Part shown: positions 1-9,466 of the stretch, piece by piece
Layout of the letters: each line of letters starts with the position of its first letter
How positions within the stretch are numbered: position 1 is the stretch's first letter
Source of the DNA: Sulfitobacter brevis
GTDB lineage: Bacteria; Pseudomonadota; Alphaproteobacteria; Rhodobacterales; Rhodobacteraceae
Direction: 5' to 3'
DNA: 64,000 bases
Assembly: GCF_900112755.1 (NCBI RefSeq)
Contig: NZ_FOMW01000001.1
Coordinates: forward strand, 310,001 to 374,000
The notes under the pieces: model-generated
Databases searched by the model: none
What the model saw: only the letters and a program-made list of their open reading frames with translations
What the model was told of the DNA's origin: nothing
Program-made: the position numbers and the translations under genes

Positions 1-1734
1 GGGTTTGGCGCTGCACCACCGGTGGTGGATGGCGTCAGCTTTTCGGTGATGCCCGGCAAGACGTTGGCCTTGGTCGGGGAAAGCGGGTCTGGCAAAACCC
101 TGACCTGCCGATCGGTGCTGCGCATCCTGCCCGAAGCCGCGCAACTGCGCAGCGGTTCGGTGCACTTTGCCGGAACCGCCGCGCCGGTTAATCTTCTCGG
201 CCTCAGCGAGCGCGAAATGCGCCGCATCCGTGGCGACCGGATTTCGATGATTTTTCAGGAGCCAATGCGCTCGCTCTCGCCGCTGCACCGTTTGGGCAAT
301 CAGGTCGCCGAAGTGCTGCGACTGCACCGCGACATGGGCCGCGCCGAAGCCAAGCGCACTGTACTGGAGAAATTCGAGCGGGTCGGTTTTGCTGATCCCG
401 AGCGTGCGTGGCGCAGCTATCCGTTCGAGATGTCGGGCGGCATGCGGCAACGTGCGATGATCGCGATGGCCATGGTCGCCAAACCCGAACTGCTGATCGC
501 GGATGAACCGACAACCGCGCTGGATGTCACGACCCAAGCGCAGGTTCTGGGGTTGATCAACACGCTAAGATCCGAAACCGGCATGGCAGTCATTCTGGTC
601 ACCCATGATCTGGGCGTGGTTGCGAATATGGCCGATGACGTGGTGGTGATGAACAAAGGCCGCGTGGTCGAAAGCGGCAGTGCCGCCGAAGTTCTGAGCG
701 CACCCGCGCACGGCTACACCGCCAAACTTTTCGCCGCCGCTCCGATGATCCCCGAAGTCGCAAAGCCGTCCCGCGCCCTGCCCCACGACGATGTTATCCT
801 TGATCTGAAAAACGTGACCAAGACCTTTACCATGCGAGCGGGCGGATGGCGCAAGCCAACGCTGGTGACCGCCTGCCGAGACGTGAACCTGCAAGTTTCG
901 CGCGGCAAGACCCTCGCCGTGGTCGGGGAGAGCGGGTCGGGTAAAACCACCTGCGCACGGGTCGCCTTGGGGGCCGAACGCCCCGATCCCGGCGGCGAGG
1001 TGTTGTTTTACGCGGATACCGGCGATGCCCCCCTGCCCGTGCACGGGATGAGCGCGGCAGAGCGCAGCCGTTTCCAACGCCAGGCGCAGATGGTGTTTCA
1101 AGACCCCTATTCCTCGCTCTCGCCACGGATGCGGGTGCAGGACGCGCTGACCGAACCAATGGAAATTCACGGCATCGGTACCCGCGCCGACCGCCGCGAC
1201 AAGGCCGCGGAAATGCTGCGCTGGGTCGGGCTTAACCCCGATATGATGGCGCGTTTTCCGCATGCCTTTTCCGGTGGCCAGCGCCAGCGCCTGTCGATTG
1301 CCCGCGCCCTAACGCTGGACCCGAAACTGCTGATCTGTGACGAACCGACAAGCGCGCTGGATGTTTCGGTGCAAGACCAGATCTTGAACCTGCTCGAAGA
1401 AATCCGCGACCGCGCGGCGCTAAGCTATCTGTTCATCAGCCACGATCTGGCGGTGGTGGCGCGGATTGCCGACGAGGTCGCAGTGATGCGGGCGGGGGTG
1501 ATTGTAGAACAAGCACCTCCTAGAACCTTGTTCTACAACCCCCAGCATCCCTATACCAAGGCGCTAATTGCCGCCCAGCCCGAGCCGGACATCAACCGCC
1601 CCATAGATCTTGAACTGGTGGCGCGCGGTGCGGGTGCCCCGACAGGATGGCCCGAGATGTTCCGATTTGACGGCATCACCGCCCCGATGTTGCGAGAGAT
1701 CGAGCCCGGCCATCTGGTGCGCTGTCATGCGTAA
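1..1734 (+). CDS. Oligopeptide-type ABC transporter, fused two-domain ATPase (5' partial)
   Basis: The energising subunit of a peptide-family (Dpp/Opp/Yej) importer on the inner face of the membrane. Two complete nucleotide-binding domains lie in one chain. Each has a Walker A GESGSGKT, an ABC signature (MSGGMRQR, then FSGGQRQR) and a Walker B ending DEPTTALD or DEPTSALD. This is the DppD-DppF fusion seen in YejF-like proteins. The frame is open to base 1, so the first residues lie outside the window; the GTG at 22 is probably internal. The stop overlaps the start of the binding-protein gene. The substrate cannot be told from the sequence; peptides are the family default. Confidence 0.93.
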   Translation, partial: GFGAAPPVVDGVSFSVMPGKTLALVGESGSGKTLTCRSVLRILPEAAQLRSGSVHFAGTAAPVNLLGLSEREMRRIRGDRISMIFQEPMRSLSPLHRLGNQVAEVLRLHRDMGRAEAKRTVLEKFERVGFADPERAWRSYPFEMSGGMRQRAMIAMAMVAKPELLIADEPTTALDVTTQAQVLGLINTLRSETGMAVILVTHDLGVVANMADDVVVMNKGRVVESGSAAEVLSAPAHGYTAKLFAAAPMIPEVAKPSRALPHDDVILDLKNVTKTFTMRAGGWRKPTLVTACRDVNLQVSRGKTLAVVGESGSGKTTCARVALGAERPDPGGEVLFYADTGDAPLPVHGMSAAERSRFQRQAQMVFQDPYSSLSPRMRVQDALTEPMEIHGIGTRADRRDKAAEMLRWVGLNPDMMARFPHAFSGGQRQRLSIARALTLDPKLLICDEPTSALDVSVQDQILNLLEEIRDRAALSYLFISHDLAVVARIADEVAVMRAGVIVEQAPPRTLFYNPQHPYTKALIAAQPEPDINRPIDLELVARGAGAPTGWPEMFRFDGITAPMLREIEPGHLVRCHA

Positions 1735-3637
1735 CCTGCTTGTAGCCTTCGCGCTATTTTGCACTCCTGCCTTTGCGGCGCCGGTGCTGCAGGAAAGTCC
1801 CTATTGGGCCGCAGACGTCGAAGCCGGAAAGCTGCCCGCCATCGCAACGCGCATTCCGCAAGAGCCGCTTATCGTCGATCTTTCAACCAAGGGCCGCAGT
1901 TTTGGCACCCAAGGCGGCACTTTGCGCACCTTGGTGTCGCGCTCCAAGGACGTACGGCAAATGGCCGTTTACGGCTATGCGCGGCTGGTCGGATACGCGC
2001 CGGATTATTCGCTCTACCCCGATATCCTGCGCGCCGTTGACGTGGAGGATGATCGCAAGTTCACCCTGCATTTGCGGCGCGGGCATAAATGGTCAGATGG
2101 CGCGCCATTCACCTCGGCGGATGTGGAATACTGGTGGAAACATGTGGTCAACAACGCCGAGATCACCCCAAGCGGGCCGCCAGAGTTCATGTTCGTCAAC
2201 GGCAAGTTGGGGGAAGTCAGCTTTCCCGACCCCTTGAGCGTGGTGTTTGAATGGGACGCTCCCAACGCCGGTTTCCTGCCCCTGCTGGCACAGGCCACGC
2301 CGCCTTTCATCTACCGCCCCGCGCATTACCTCAAAAACTTCCACGAGGAATTTGCCAGTACTGAAAGTCTGGCCATCGAGGTCCGCAAAGCGCGGGTCAA
2401 GGGCTGGGCCGCGCTCCACAACAAGCGCGACAGCATGAACAAGTTCGACAATCCAGACCTGCCGACCCTGCAACCTTGGGTCAATGTCACCGACAACAGC
2501 GCTTCGCGGCAATGGTTCATCCGCAACCCCTATTATCACCGGATCGATGCGCATGGTGTCCAGCTTCCCTATATCGACAAGGTCGAAATGACCGTGGTCG
2601 GCGGCGGGCTGGTGGCGGCAAAGGCCAACGCGGGCGAAGTTGATCTGCAGGCACGGGGCCTCGATTTCCCTGATATTTCGATCCTCAAGAAGGGCGAGAT
2701 TGATGGCGGCAATTATCGCACCCTGCTCTGGGCCAATGGCGCGGCTAGCCAGATCGCGATCTATCCCAACCTCAACTTTGCCGATCCGGTCTGGCGCGCG
2801 GTGATCCGCGATGTGCGCTTCCGCCGTGCGCTGAGCCTCGGGATTGACCGCCGGATGATCAACCGCGCGCTCTATTTCGGATTGGCGAATGAGGGCGGAA
2901 TGACCGCGCTTTCCTCCAGCCCCTTGTTCGACATGGGCAATCTGTATGCAACGTCGGTCTATTACCCCCCCAAGGCAAACCTGCTGCTGGACGATATGGG
3001 GCTGACCAAGCGCAATGCCTCTGGCATCCGGTTGCTGCCAGACGGGCGCCCGATGGAGTTTGTTGTGGAGACGGCCGGCGAGCGGCAAGAGGTCGAAAAT
3101 GCGCTGGCGATCATCACCGACACATGGCGCGAAATCGGCATCAAAATGGTCATGCGCCCGCTTGACCGCGATATTCTGCGCAACCGTGTCTATGCGGGGC
3201 TGTCGATGTCTGCAGTCTGGTTCGGCTGGGACAACGGGCTGCCCACAGCCGACACCTCGCCGATGTATGTGGCACCCACCAATCAAGAGTTCTTTTCTTG
3301 GCCAATGTGGGGCCAGTATTACCAAACCTCCGGCGCTGCAGGCGAGGCGCCCGATATGCCTTCTGCCATCCGACTGATGGAACTGGCCGAGCGCTGGAAC
3401 GAGATCAGGGATGCCAAATCCCGCCGTGAAATCTGGGCCGAGATGCTGCATATCCACGCCCACGAACAGTTTGCCATCGGCATTCTGTCTGAAGCACCGC
3501 AGCCGATTGTGGTGTCAAAGCGTTTGCGCAACGTGCCGGAAAAGGCGATCTGGGCCTATGACCCCGGCGCGCATTTCGGCATCCACCGCATCGACGAGTT
3601 CTACTATGGCGATCCGCCGAAAAAGGAAGCGCCATGA
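1727..3637 (+). CDS. ABC transporter periplasmic substrate-binding protein, family 5
   Basis: A periplasmic solute-binding protein of about 636 residues, the long form typical of YejA-like family 5 proteins. The ATG at 1727 is preferred because it gives a signal peptide ([17 protein letters not shown]) with an Ala-x-Ala cleavage site and overlaps the upstream stop. Starts further upstream would put charged, non-signal sequence in front. Family-5 landmarks are visible, such as LRRGHKWSDGAPFTSADVEYWW near residue 130. It is followed by two permeases with a 4-base overlap, so it delivers substrate to that importer. Peptides are likely, but opines or oligosaccharides cannot be excluded. Confidence 0.9.
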   Translation: MRNLLVAFALFCTPAFAAPVLQESPYWAADVEAGKLPAIATRIPQEPLIVDLSTKGRSFGTQGGTLRTLVSRSKDVRQMAVYGYARLVGYAPDYSLYPDILRAVDVEDDRKFTLHLRRGHKWSDGAPFTSADVEYWWKHVVNNAEITPSGPPEFMFVNGKLGEVSFPDPLSVVFEWDAPNAGFLPLLAQATPPFIYRPAHYLKNFHEEFASTESLAIEVRKARVKGWAALHNKRDSMNKFDNPDLPTLQPWVNVTDNSASRQWFIRNPYYHRIDAHGVQLPYIDKVEMTVVGGGLVAAKANAGEVDLQARGLDFPDISILKKGEIDGGNYRTLLWANGAASQIAIYPNLNFADPVWRAVIRDVRFRRALSLGIDRRMINRALYFGLANEGGMTALSSSPLFDMGNLYATSVYYPPKANLLLDDMGLTKRNASGIRLLPDGRPMEFVVETAGERQEVENALAIITDTWREIGIKMVMRPLDRDILRNRVYAGLSMSAVWFGWDNGLPTADTSPMYVAPTNQEFFSWPMWGQYYQTSGAAGEAPDMPSAIRLMELAERWNEIRDAKSRREIWAEMLHIHAHEQFAIGILSEAPQPIVVSKRLRNVPEKAIWAYDPGAHFGIHRIDEFYYGDPPKKEAP

Positions 3638-4662
3638 ACTTTGTCAAATATGCGGTGTACCGTTTCGGGACCATGCTGCTGACGCTAGTGGTGGTCTCGG
3701 CCTTGGTGTTTTTCATTATCAACCTGCCGCCCGGCGATTACCTGAGCAACCAGATTGCCGAGTTGCGCGCCACCGGACAGGCCGAAGGCGTCGCCAAGGC
3801 CGAGTTCCTGCGGCAAGAATACGCGCTCGACCGTCCGTTGTGGGAGCAATATCTGATCTGGGTCGGCTTTGCCCCCGGCCCCAACGGGTTTTCAGGGATG
3901 ATACAGGGCGATTTCGGCTGGTCGTTCGAGTTTGATCGCCCGGTCGCCGTCATCGTTGGCGATGCGCTTTGGCTCACGGTATTGGTCAACCTCGCGGCGG
4001 TTTTATTTGTATATGTGGTGGCCCTGCCGCTCGGCGTGCTGGCGGCAGCGAAATCCGAGACTTGGGTGGATTATACCGCCGGTTTTCTGGGTTATCTGGG
4101 TCTGGCCACGCCGAACTTCCTGCTGGCGCTGATCCTGTTTTACTACGGGCATAAATACTTCAACCTGCCGATTGGCGGGCTGATGGATCCGTCATTCGAG
4201 GGGCAGCCGATGTCAGCGGGCAAAGTGCAATCGATCCTGTTGCATCTGATTGTGCCGACTTTTGTAATCGGCACCTCGGGAGCGGCGGCTATGATGCAGC
4301 GTTTGCGGGCCAATATGCTCGACGAGCTAAGCAAACCCTACGTTGAGACCGCCAGGGCCAAGGGGCTGGCACCGGCGCGGTTGCTGGCGAAATACCCGCT
4401 GCGCATGGCTTTTAACCCCTTTGTTGCAGACATTGGCAACCTGCTGCCCGCGATGGTGTCTGGTTCGGTGTTGGTATCAGTGGTCTTGGGGCTGCAAACC
4501 ATCGGGCCCTATCTGCTGGCCGCCTTGAAATCGCAAGACCAGTTTCTAGCCGGGTTTGTACTCATGTTCGTAGCACTGCTGACGCTCATCGGCACGATGG
4601 TGTCGGACATGCTGTTGGTGCTGCTTGATCCGCGCATCCGTTACGGGAACCGCGAGACATGA
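3634..4662 (+). CDS. ABC transporter permease, DppB/YejB-like
   Basis: An inner-membrane permease of 342 residues in the BPD_transp_1 (DppB/OppB) family. It has an N-terminal membrane anchor (residues 10-30), a periplasmic loop and then five further hydrophobic segments. The EAA-loop region that contacts the ATPase is visible as the stretch around PYVETARAKGLAPARLLAKYPL (about residues 235-255). The start overlaps the stop of the binding-protein gene as ATGA, and its own stop overlaps the second permease the same way. This indicates one translationally coupled operon. Confidence 0.92.
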   Translation: MNFVKYAVYRFGTMLLTLVVVSALVFFIINLPPGDYLSNQIAELRATGQAEGVAKAEFLRQEYALDRPLWEQYLIWVGFAPGPNGFSGMIQGDFGWSFEFDRPVAVIVGDALWLTVLVNLAAVLFVYVVALPLGVLAAAKSETWVDYTAGFLGYLGLATPNFLLALILFYYGHKYFNLPIGGLMDPSFEGQPMSAGKVQSILLHLIVPTFVIGTSGAAAMMQRLRANMLDELSKPYVETARAKGLAPARLLAKYPLRMAFNPFVADIGNLLPAMVSGSVLVSVVLGLQTIGPYLLAALKSQDQFLAGFVLMFVALLTLIGTMVSDMLLVLLDPRIRYGNRET

Positions 4663-5813
4663 GCACGCAACCCTCCAACCGCTATGTCGATACGACCCCT
4701 TGGGTCGATGACGTGGACATCAGCGCGCTGGAACGCGCCGATATGGATGCGCCTGCGTGGCTGCTGACGTGGCGCAAGTTCCGGCGGCACCGGATCGCGC
4801 TGATTTCCGCGATTTTCCTTGGCATCTGCTATCTGATCCTGCCGGTTGCGGGGTTCATCGCTCCTTATACGCCGAATGAACGCAGCGCCGACTACCTTTA
4901 TGCCCCGCCACAGGGGATGCACCTGTGGCACGAGGGCGAATTTGTTGGCCCGTTCGTCTATCCGATCACTGCCGAGGCGGATCTGAGCAGTTTTCAATGG
5001 ACCTATACGACCGACACGACCACCCCCGCGCCGCTGGAATTCTTCTGCAAAGGCGAGGAATACCGCCTGTTCGGGTTGATCGCGAGCGACACCCATCTGT
5101 TCTGCGCACCGGCCTCGGCTTCGGTGTTTTTGTGGGGGTCCGACAGGCTGGGCCGCGATGTGTTCAGCCGCATCCTTTACGGCGCGCAACTGTCGCTGAC
5201 CGTGGGGCTTATCGGGATAACTGTGTCGTTCGTGTTGGGCATCACCTTTGGCGCGATAGCGGGGTATTTCGGCGGCAAGACCGACTGGATCATAAATCGC
5301 GTCATCGAGATTTTGCGCAGCTTGCCCGAACTGCCGCTCTGGCTGGCACTATCCGCAGCGGTGCCGTCGAACTGGGGTCCGGTGGCGGTATTCTTCATCA
5401 TCTCGATCATTCTGGGGCTGCTTGACTGGCCCGGCCTCGCCCGCGCAGTGCGCTCGAAATTCCTGTCCCTGCGCGAAGAGGAATACGTGAAGGCTGCCGA
5501 GATGATGGGCGCTAAACCCGCCCGCGTGATCCGGCGGCATCTGCTGCCAAACTTCATGTCGCATCTGATCGCCAGTGCCACATTGTCGATCCCTGCGATG
5601 ATCTTGGGGGAAACCGCGCTCTCGTTTCTCGGCCTCGGCCTGCGCGCCCCTGCGGTCAGCTGGGGCGTCATGCTGAATGACGCGCAAAACCTCGCGAGCA
5701 TCGAAATCTACTGGTGGACCGCCATTCCGATGCTGCCGATCATCGTGGTGGTACTGGCATTCAATTTTCTTGGAGACGGTTTGCGCGCCTCGCTGGACCC
5801 CTACAAGGGTTGA
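4659..5813 (+). CDS. ABC transporter permease, DppC/YejE-like, with a long periplasmic insert
   Basis: The second permease of the importer (384 residues; the family usually has about 290-340). It has an N-terminal cytoplasmic tail and a first membrane segment around residues 48-68. An unusually long loop (about residues 70-155) follows before the conserved GSDRLGRDVFSRILYGAQ segment. The remaining membrane helices carry the EAA loop EEYVKAAEMMGAKPARVIRRH. Two cysteines in the insert (EFFCKGEE and HLFCAPAS) should lie in the periplasm and could form a disulfide. It is the last gene of the operon, followed by two hairpins. Confidence 0.92.
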   Translation: MSTQPSNRYVDTTPWVDDVDISALERADMDAPAWLLTWRKFRRHRIALISAIFLGICYLILPVAGFIAPYTPNERSADYLYAPPQGMHLWHEGEFVGPFVYPITAEADLSSFQWTYTTDTTTPAPLEFFCKGEEYRLFGLIASDTHLFCAPASASVFLWGSDRLGRDVFSRILYGAQLSLTVGLIGITVSFVLGITFGAIAGYFGGKTDWIINRVIEILRSLPELPLWLALSAAVPSNWGPVAVFFIISIILGLLDWPGLARAVRSKFLSLREEEYVKAAEMMGAKPARVIRRHLLPNFMSHLIASATLSIPAMILGETALSFLGLGLRAPAVSWGVMLNDAQNLASIEIYWWTAIPMLPIIVVVLAFNFLGDGLRASLDPYKG

Positions 5814-5824
5814 GGAGGCATGGA

Positions 5825-5851
5825 GCCGCGCCGCCCGAAGGGCGGCGCGGC
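5825..5851. terminator. Perfect 12-bp hairpin between convergent genes
   Basis: The arms GCCGCGCCGCCC (5825-5836) and GGGCGGCGCGGC (5840-5851) pair perfectly around a GAA loop, 11 bases after the permease stop. No T-run follows on either strand. It sits between genes converging from both sides and could stop transcription in both directions or protect 3' ends. Confidence 0.65.
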
Positions 5852-5854
5852 CTG

Positions 5855-5875
5855 TCGGGTGCCAAAGGCACCCGA
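5855..5875. terminator. Second 9-bp hairpin in tandem
   Basis: The arms TCGGGTGCC (5855-5863) and GGCACCCGA (5867-5875) pair perfectly around an AAA loop, only three bases after the preceding hairpin. Together they fill the 69-base gap between the permease and the converging MBL-fold gene. No U-tract follows. Confidence 0.55.
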
Positions 5876-5882
5876 TCCGAAC

Positions 5883-6656
5883 TTAGCTGTACCAGTCGCC
5901 CATTTTGACTTCGGTATCGGTGCCGACCCGCATGGCAAAGGCCTCGGGATCTTGGGTGCCGCCGTCCTTGCCACGGTAGTGGTACGGATAGACATAGGTC
6001 GGCTTGAACTCGGCCACAGCTGAGGCGGCCGCATTGATGTCCATGGTGAACGGCAGGTTCATGCAGACGAACGCCAGATCGATATTCTGAAGCGCACGCA
6101 TCTCAGGCGTGTCTTCGGTATCGCCCGAAATATAGACGCGGAAACCCTCGAAGTTCAGCACATAGCCGTTGTCACGGCCAAGTGGATGAAAATTCTTACG
6201 CTCTTCGGTGATGTTATAGGCCGGGATCGCCTCGATCGACAGATCGTTGAACGTGGCATTGGCACCATTGGCAACTTCGCTCGCCTTGGCTTTGACGTCC
6301 TCCGCCAGCATAGCGAAAACTGCGGGGTTGGTGATGATCTGGGTGCCGTCCTTGGTCAAGGCGGCCAGCGTCTCGGCATTATAATGATCGCCATGCTCAT
6401 GGGTGATCAGGATAAGGTCGGCTGCGGGGAAGTCGTCGTAAAGGGACGGATCGCCAACCGGATCGACATAGATTGTGCCTGCAGGTGTCTCAAGCACGAT
6501 CGAGGCATGCTCGACCGGATGCACAACGATATCGCCGCTGTTAGTCTCAAATGTATCCGAGCTATGCGCTGCGGCACGCGCAGCATAGGGCAGCAAGGTG
6601 ACCGCACCCGCCGCCGCAGCGGAGGTCGCCAGAAAGTGTCGACGTGTCTGTCTCAT
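5883..6656 (-). CDS. Tat-exported metallo-beta-lactamase-fold hydrolase
   Basis: A 257-residue protein with a twin-arginine signal (TRRHFLATSAAAAGA) and an Ala-rich h-region, so it is probably exported folded. The mature part is an UlaG/YtnP-like metal-dependent hydrolase. It carries the THEHGDHY metal motif near residue 87, YISGDTEDT around residue 175 and a late YPYHYRGKD histidine. The fold normally binds one or two zinc or manganese ions. The start has an AAGGACAAG ribosome site. Substrate is unknown. It lies upstream of, and on the same strand as, no close partner; the MscS gene behind it is 64 bases away. Confidence 0.85.
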   Translation of the reverse strand: MRQTRRHFLATSAAAAGAVTLLPYAARAAAHSSDTFETNSGDIVVHPVEHASIVLETPAGTIYVDPVGDPSLYDDFPAADLILITHEHGDHYNAETLAALTKDGTQIITNPAVFAMLAEDVKAKASEVANGANATFNDLSIEAIPAYNITEERKNFHPLGRDNGYVLNFEGFRVYISGDTEDTPEMRALQNIDLAFVCMNLPFTMDINAAASAVAEFKPTYVYPYHYRGKDGGTQDPEAFAMRVGTDTEVKMGDWYS

Positions 6657-6720
6657 GGTCTTGTCCTTTATATGCTATGGCAGGCGAGATAGCCCATAGG
6701 GCTGCGGTTTCAATATACCG

Positions 6721-9255
6721 CTATCTGTCATCCGCGCCTGTATCTTCTGCAAGATCGGGATCAATATCCGGTGAAGCCTGCGCCGCTGCCATAACGGCCT
6801 TGCGCTGTTCGTCGGTCAGATCTTCGACCTTGCCATCGGCCAGCCTGACCGTGACTTCGCGGTGGGCAAACTTGATGCCCTCACGCTCGAACAGGCTGCG
6901 GATTTCCTCATAGACCCGCTTGCGGACCAGCCATTGATCGCCCGGTTTGGTCATGAACTTGACGCGAATAATCATCGCGCTGTCCTGCATTTCAATAACG
7001 CCTTGGGACTTCAGCGGCTGTAGGAAGTTATCACCGATTACCGGATCATCAAGCAGGTCGACGCCGAGCTTTTTCACCAGTTTGCGGACTTGCTCCACAT
7101 CGGTGTCATAGGTCACCCGCAGCGGCAGTTTCATCATCACCCAATCGCGCGAAAAGTTGGTCATCACCTGCAACTCGCCAAACGGGATGGTGTGCAGATA
7201 GCCAAGGTGGTGGCGCAGCTGGAACGACCGGACCGAGATTTTCTCGACCGTGCCCTTCACCCCGCCCACATCGAGGTATTCACCCTTGCGAAACGCGTCA
7301 TCGAACAGAAAGAACGCCCCCGCAAAGATATCGCGCACCAAAGCCTGAGAGCCAAAGCCGATGGCCACGCCGACGATCCCCGCACCGGCAAAGAGCGGGC
7401 CCACGTTCACGCCGATCTCCATCAGCACGATCAGCAAAATAGTTACCACCACCACTATCAGCACCGCATTGCGAAACAGCGGCAACAGTGTCGCCAGACG
7501 GCTGGCAGACGATCCGCCGCCCTCGTCGCCAAGCTCGACTTCTACATCATCGGGGGTTTCATCAGCGATCTTGTTGTCGATCCAGATGCGAAAAGCGTGA
7601 TAGGCGATATAGCCCAGAAACACGATTACCATGATGTCGAGCGTTTGGTCGGCATAGCTTTCGACCATCTGGGCGCCTTCATTGTCCCAGATATAGAAAA
7701 ACGCATAGGCGCCAGCCACAAAGGCCAGAATGCCCGCAACCCGCTGGGCCAAGGCTTCAAAGGAATTCAGGGTCGGGCGCAGGTCCTGCATTGGCTCGAC
7801 CTCTGCCCGCGCGGCGATAATTTCGTCCTGAACAGCGCTGATTTCTTGCGGCGACAGGGCGGCGGGCGCGGCCCTCTCGGTGAGCATCTCAACGGCGTCG
7901 AGGTCTTCGTCCGGTCCATCCTCCTGCTGCTGCCGTTTGACCATCGCTTCGGCCTCGGCGCGGGCCTCTTCCAGCATCTCGCGCTCCAGCCGTTGCTGCT
8001 TGAGCAGGCGGATCGTGCGGGCGCGGGCAAAGCTGCGTTCGATAACATAGTTGATTAACCCGTAGACCACGATGATCGACACCAGAATGCCGTAGGCTCC
8101 GGCAATTAGCGGGATCGAACTGGGATTGCCGAGCACCAGATCATAGGTCAGCTCGAACCACGCAAAGATCACATAGACAAATACCGCAGGCGCCCAGACG
8201 CGGCAGATAAACCGCGTCACGACGCTGCATTTTTCATAGGGTTTGCCGTGGCGCAGCGCGTGGTTGATGGCGCGACGGTTCACCACCACCAGCAGCATAT
8301 TGGCCAGCACCAGCACCAGTGACAGGGTCGACGCGACCAGCGCGTAGATCTCGTAGTTCAGCCCCAGCTCGCCGATCCACAGCCCGAAGATAATCGCGCA
8401 GATGTCAAAGCAGCCCATCATCCACAGCCAGCGGTGCAGGCGCTTGGCGTCGCGGTCGCTCAGCGTCGGAATCCGGTACTGCGGCATGAATGGCGACAGG
8501 ATCATCCGCCAGACGCCTGCCACGAAACGGCAACTGAAATAGCCGATGTTGATCAACGTCACAGTCAGCTGGACCGCCGTATCCTCAATGCCGCCAAACA
8601 GCGCAAAACCCAGAATATAGGCCACCGTCATCGACACCAGAATGCCGATAACCCCCATGAAGAAGCGGAACAGCAAGAACGGCATCTTCTCGGCATAGCC
8701 TTGCGGATTGTCCTGAACCCGCGCCACCACCCAGCGTCTTGCCACGCGTTTGCCGTAAATCTGGCGCTCCACCACCACCCCTGCCGCGAGCATCAAGAGA
8801 CTGAGGAGCAGAATTTTGACGAAGGCCATGATGGTTCCGTCAGGGCTGGTGGCGCGCAGGATAAAGACCACCTCGTTAAAGGCTGAGGGCAAAAGGGAAA
8901 TGCGGTCAACCAGCGCGTTACGAAACGCATCGGCGCGCTCCTGTGTGCGCATAAGGCTGGCGGGTTCTTTGCCTTCTGCCGGATCAAGCGCCTCTTGCTC
9001 GTCGGGCGCGGCACCCAGGTCCTCAACATTTGTGGCAAGCACCTTGCCTGCGCTGTCCACCACGATGACTTGAATACCGGCCTTTTCGGAGGCGCGCGCA
9101 GTCTCGGTCGCGTTGGTTTGCGGATCGGGTGCCACCTTCAAAGCACCGGGCAGCCTGTCGGCCAGCAGCGAGCTTATCGCCTGCGCACCCGATGGGCCTG
9201 CGCCCAACATGGCGACTAAAAAGAAGAGGACCAAGCCCGAGAGCAAACGCCGCAT
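6721..9255 (-). CDS. Large MscS-family mechanosensitive ion channel
   Basis: An inner-membrane channel of about 844 residues, much longer than E. coli MscS (286). An N-terminal signal or membrane helix is followed by a periplasmic segment and many helices. A charged, coiled-coil-like stretch rich in Glu, Ala and Gln lies mid-protein. The conserved pore and beta domain begin near residue 610, with the pore-lining GVAIGFGSQALVRD and the beta motif GEYLDVGGVKGTVEKIS. Its likely role is release of solutes after hypo-osmotic shock. The ATG at 9255 is chosen; a GTG four codons upstream is possible. It is divergent from the glycosyltransferase operon. Confidence 0.9.
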   Translation of the reverse strand: MRRLLSGLVLFFLVAMLGAGPSGAQAISSLLADRLPGALKVAPDPQTNATETARASEKAGIQVIVVDSAGKVLATNVEDLGAAPDEQEALDPAEGKEPASLMRTQERADAFRNALVDRISLLPSAFNEVVFILRATSPDGTIMAFVKILLLSLLMLAAGVVVERQIYGKRVARRWVVARVQDNPQGYAEKMPFLLFRFFMGVIGILVSMTVAYILGFALFGGIEDTAVQLTVTLINIGYFSCRFVAGVWRMILSPFMPQYRIPTLSDRDAKRLHRWLWMMGCFDICAIIFGLWIGELGLNYEIYALVASTLSLVLVLANMLLVVVNRRAINHALRHGKPYEKCSVVTRFICRVWAPAVFVYVIFAWFELTYDLVLGNPSSIPLIAGAYGILVSIIVVYGLINYVIERSFARARTIRLLKQQRLEREMLEEARAEAEAMVKRQQQEDGPDEDLDAVEMLTERAAPAALSPQEISAVQDEIIAARAEVEPMQDLRPTLNSFEALAQRVAGILAFVAGAYAFFYIWDNEGAQMVESYADQTLDIMVIVFLGYIAYHAFRIWIDNKIADETPDDVEVELGDEGGGSSASRLATLLPLFRNAVLIVVVVTILLIVLMEIGVNVGPLFAGAGIVGVAIGFGSQALVRDIFAGAFFLFDDAFRKGEYLDVGGVKGTVEKISVRSFQLRHHLGYLHTIPFGELQVMTNFSRDWVMMKLPLRVTYDTDVEQVRKLVKKLGVDLLDDPVIGDNFLQPLKSQGVIEMQDSAMIIRVKFMTKPGDQWLVRKRVYEEIRSLFEREGIKFAHREVTVRLADGKVEDLTDEQRKAVMAAAQASPDIDPDLAEDTGADDR

Positions 9256-9307
9256 AATTCGATCCACTTTGAAAAATAACCTTTATTTGACGCTAAGCGG
9301 TCCGGCC

Positions 9308-9324
9308 TGCCATTGCAATTGGCA
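9308..9324. promoter_or_regulatory. Dyad TGCCA-N7-TGGCA in divergent promoter region
   Basis: TGCCA at 9308-9312 and TGGCA at 9320-9324 form an inverted repeat around TTGCAAT, about 55 bases from the MscS start and 145 bases before the glycosyltransferase operon. The 211-base gap must contain promoters for both directions. The dyad could be a regulator site; no regulator is identified. Confidence 0.3.
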
Positions 9325-9466
9325 CAGGGGTGACCATCTGGCCCTGATACCCGCCGCACGCGGCACCAAATTCGGGCCTGTCGGTCTGCTCTATGCCATC
9401 GCGGCAAACTTTGATAACACAGGCTCATACCTGAGGCGAAAGCCGCATCCGGAACGGAAAGAATTT

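Noticed and set aside
2093-3463. A 456-residue minus-strand frame opposite the first binding protein
   Set aside because: It has no ribosome site and no recognisable motif. The plus strand encodes a well-defined family 5 protein.
9113-9466. A 118-residue N-terminal extension of the first glycosyltransferase
   Set aside because: It overlaps the divergent MscS gene start and reads as low-complexity, non-conserved sequence. The ATG at 9467 has a ribosome site and fits the fold.
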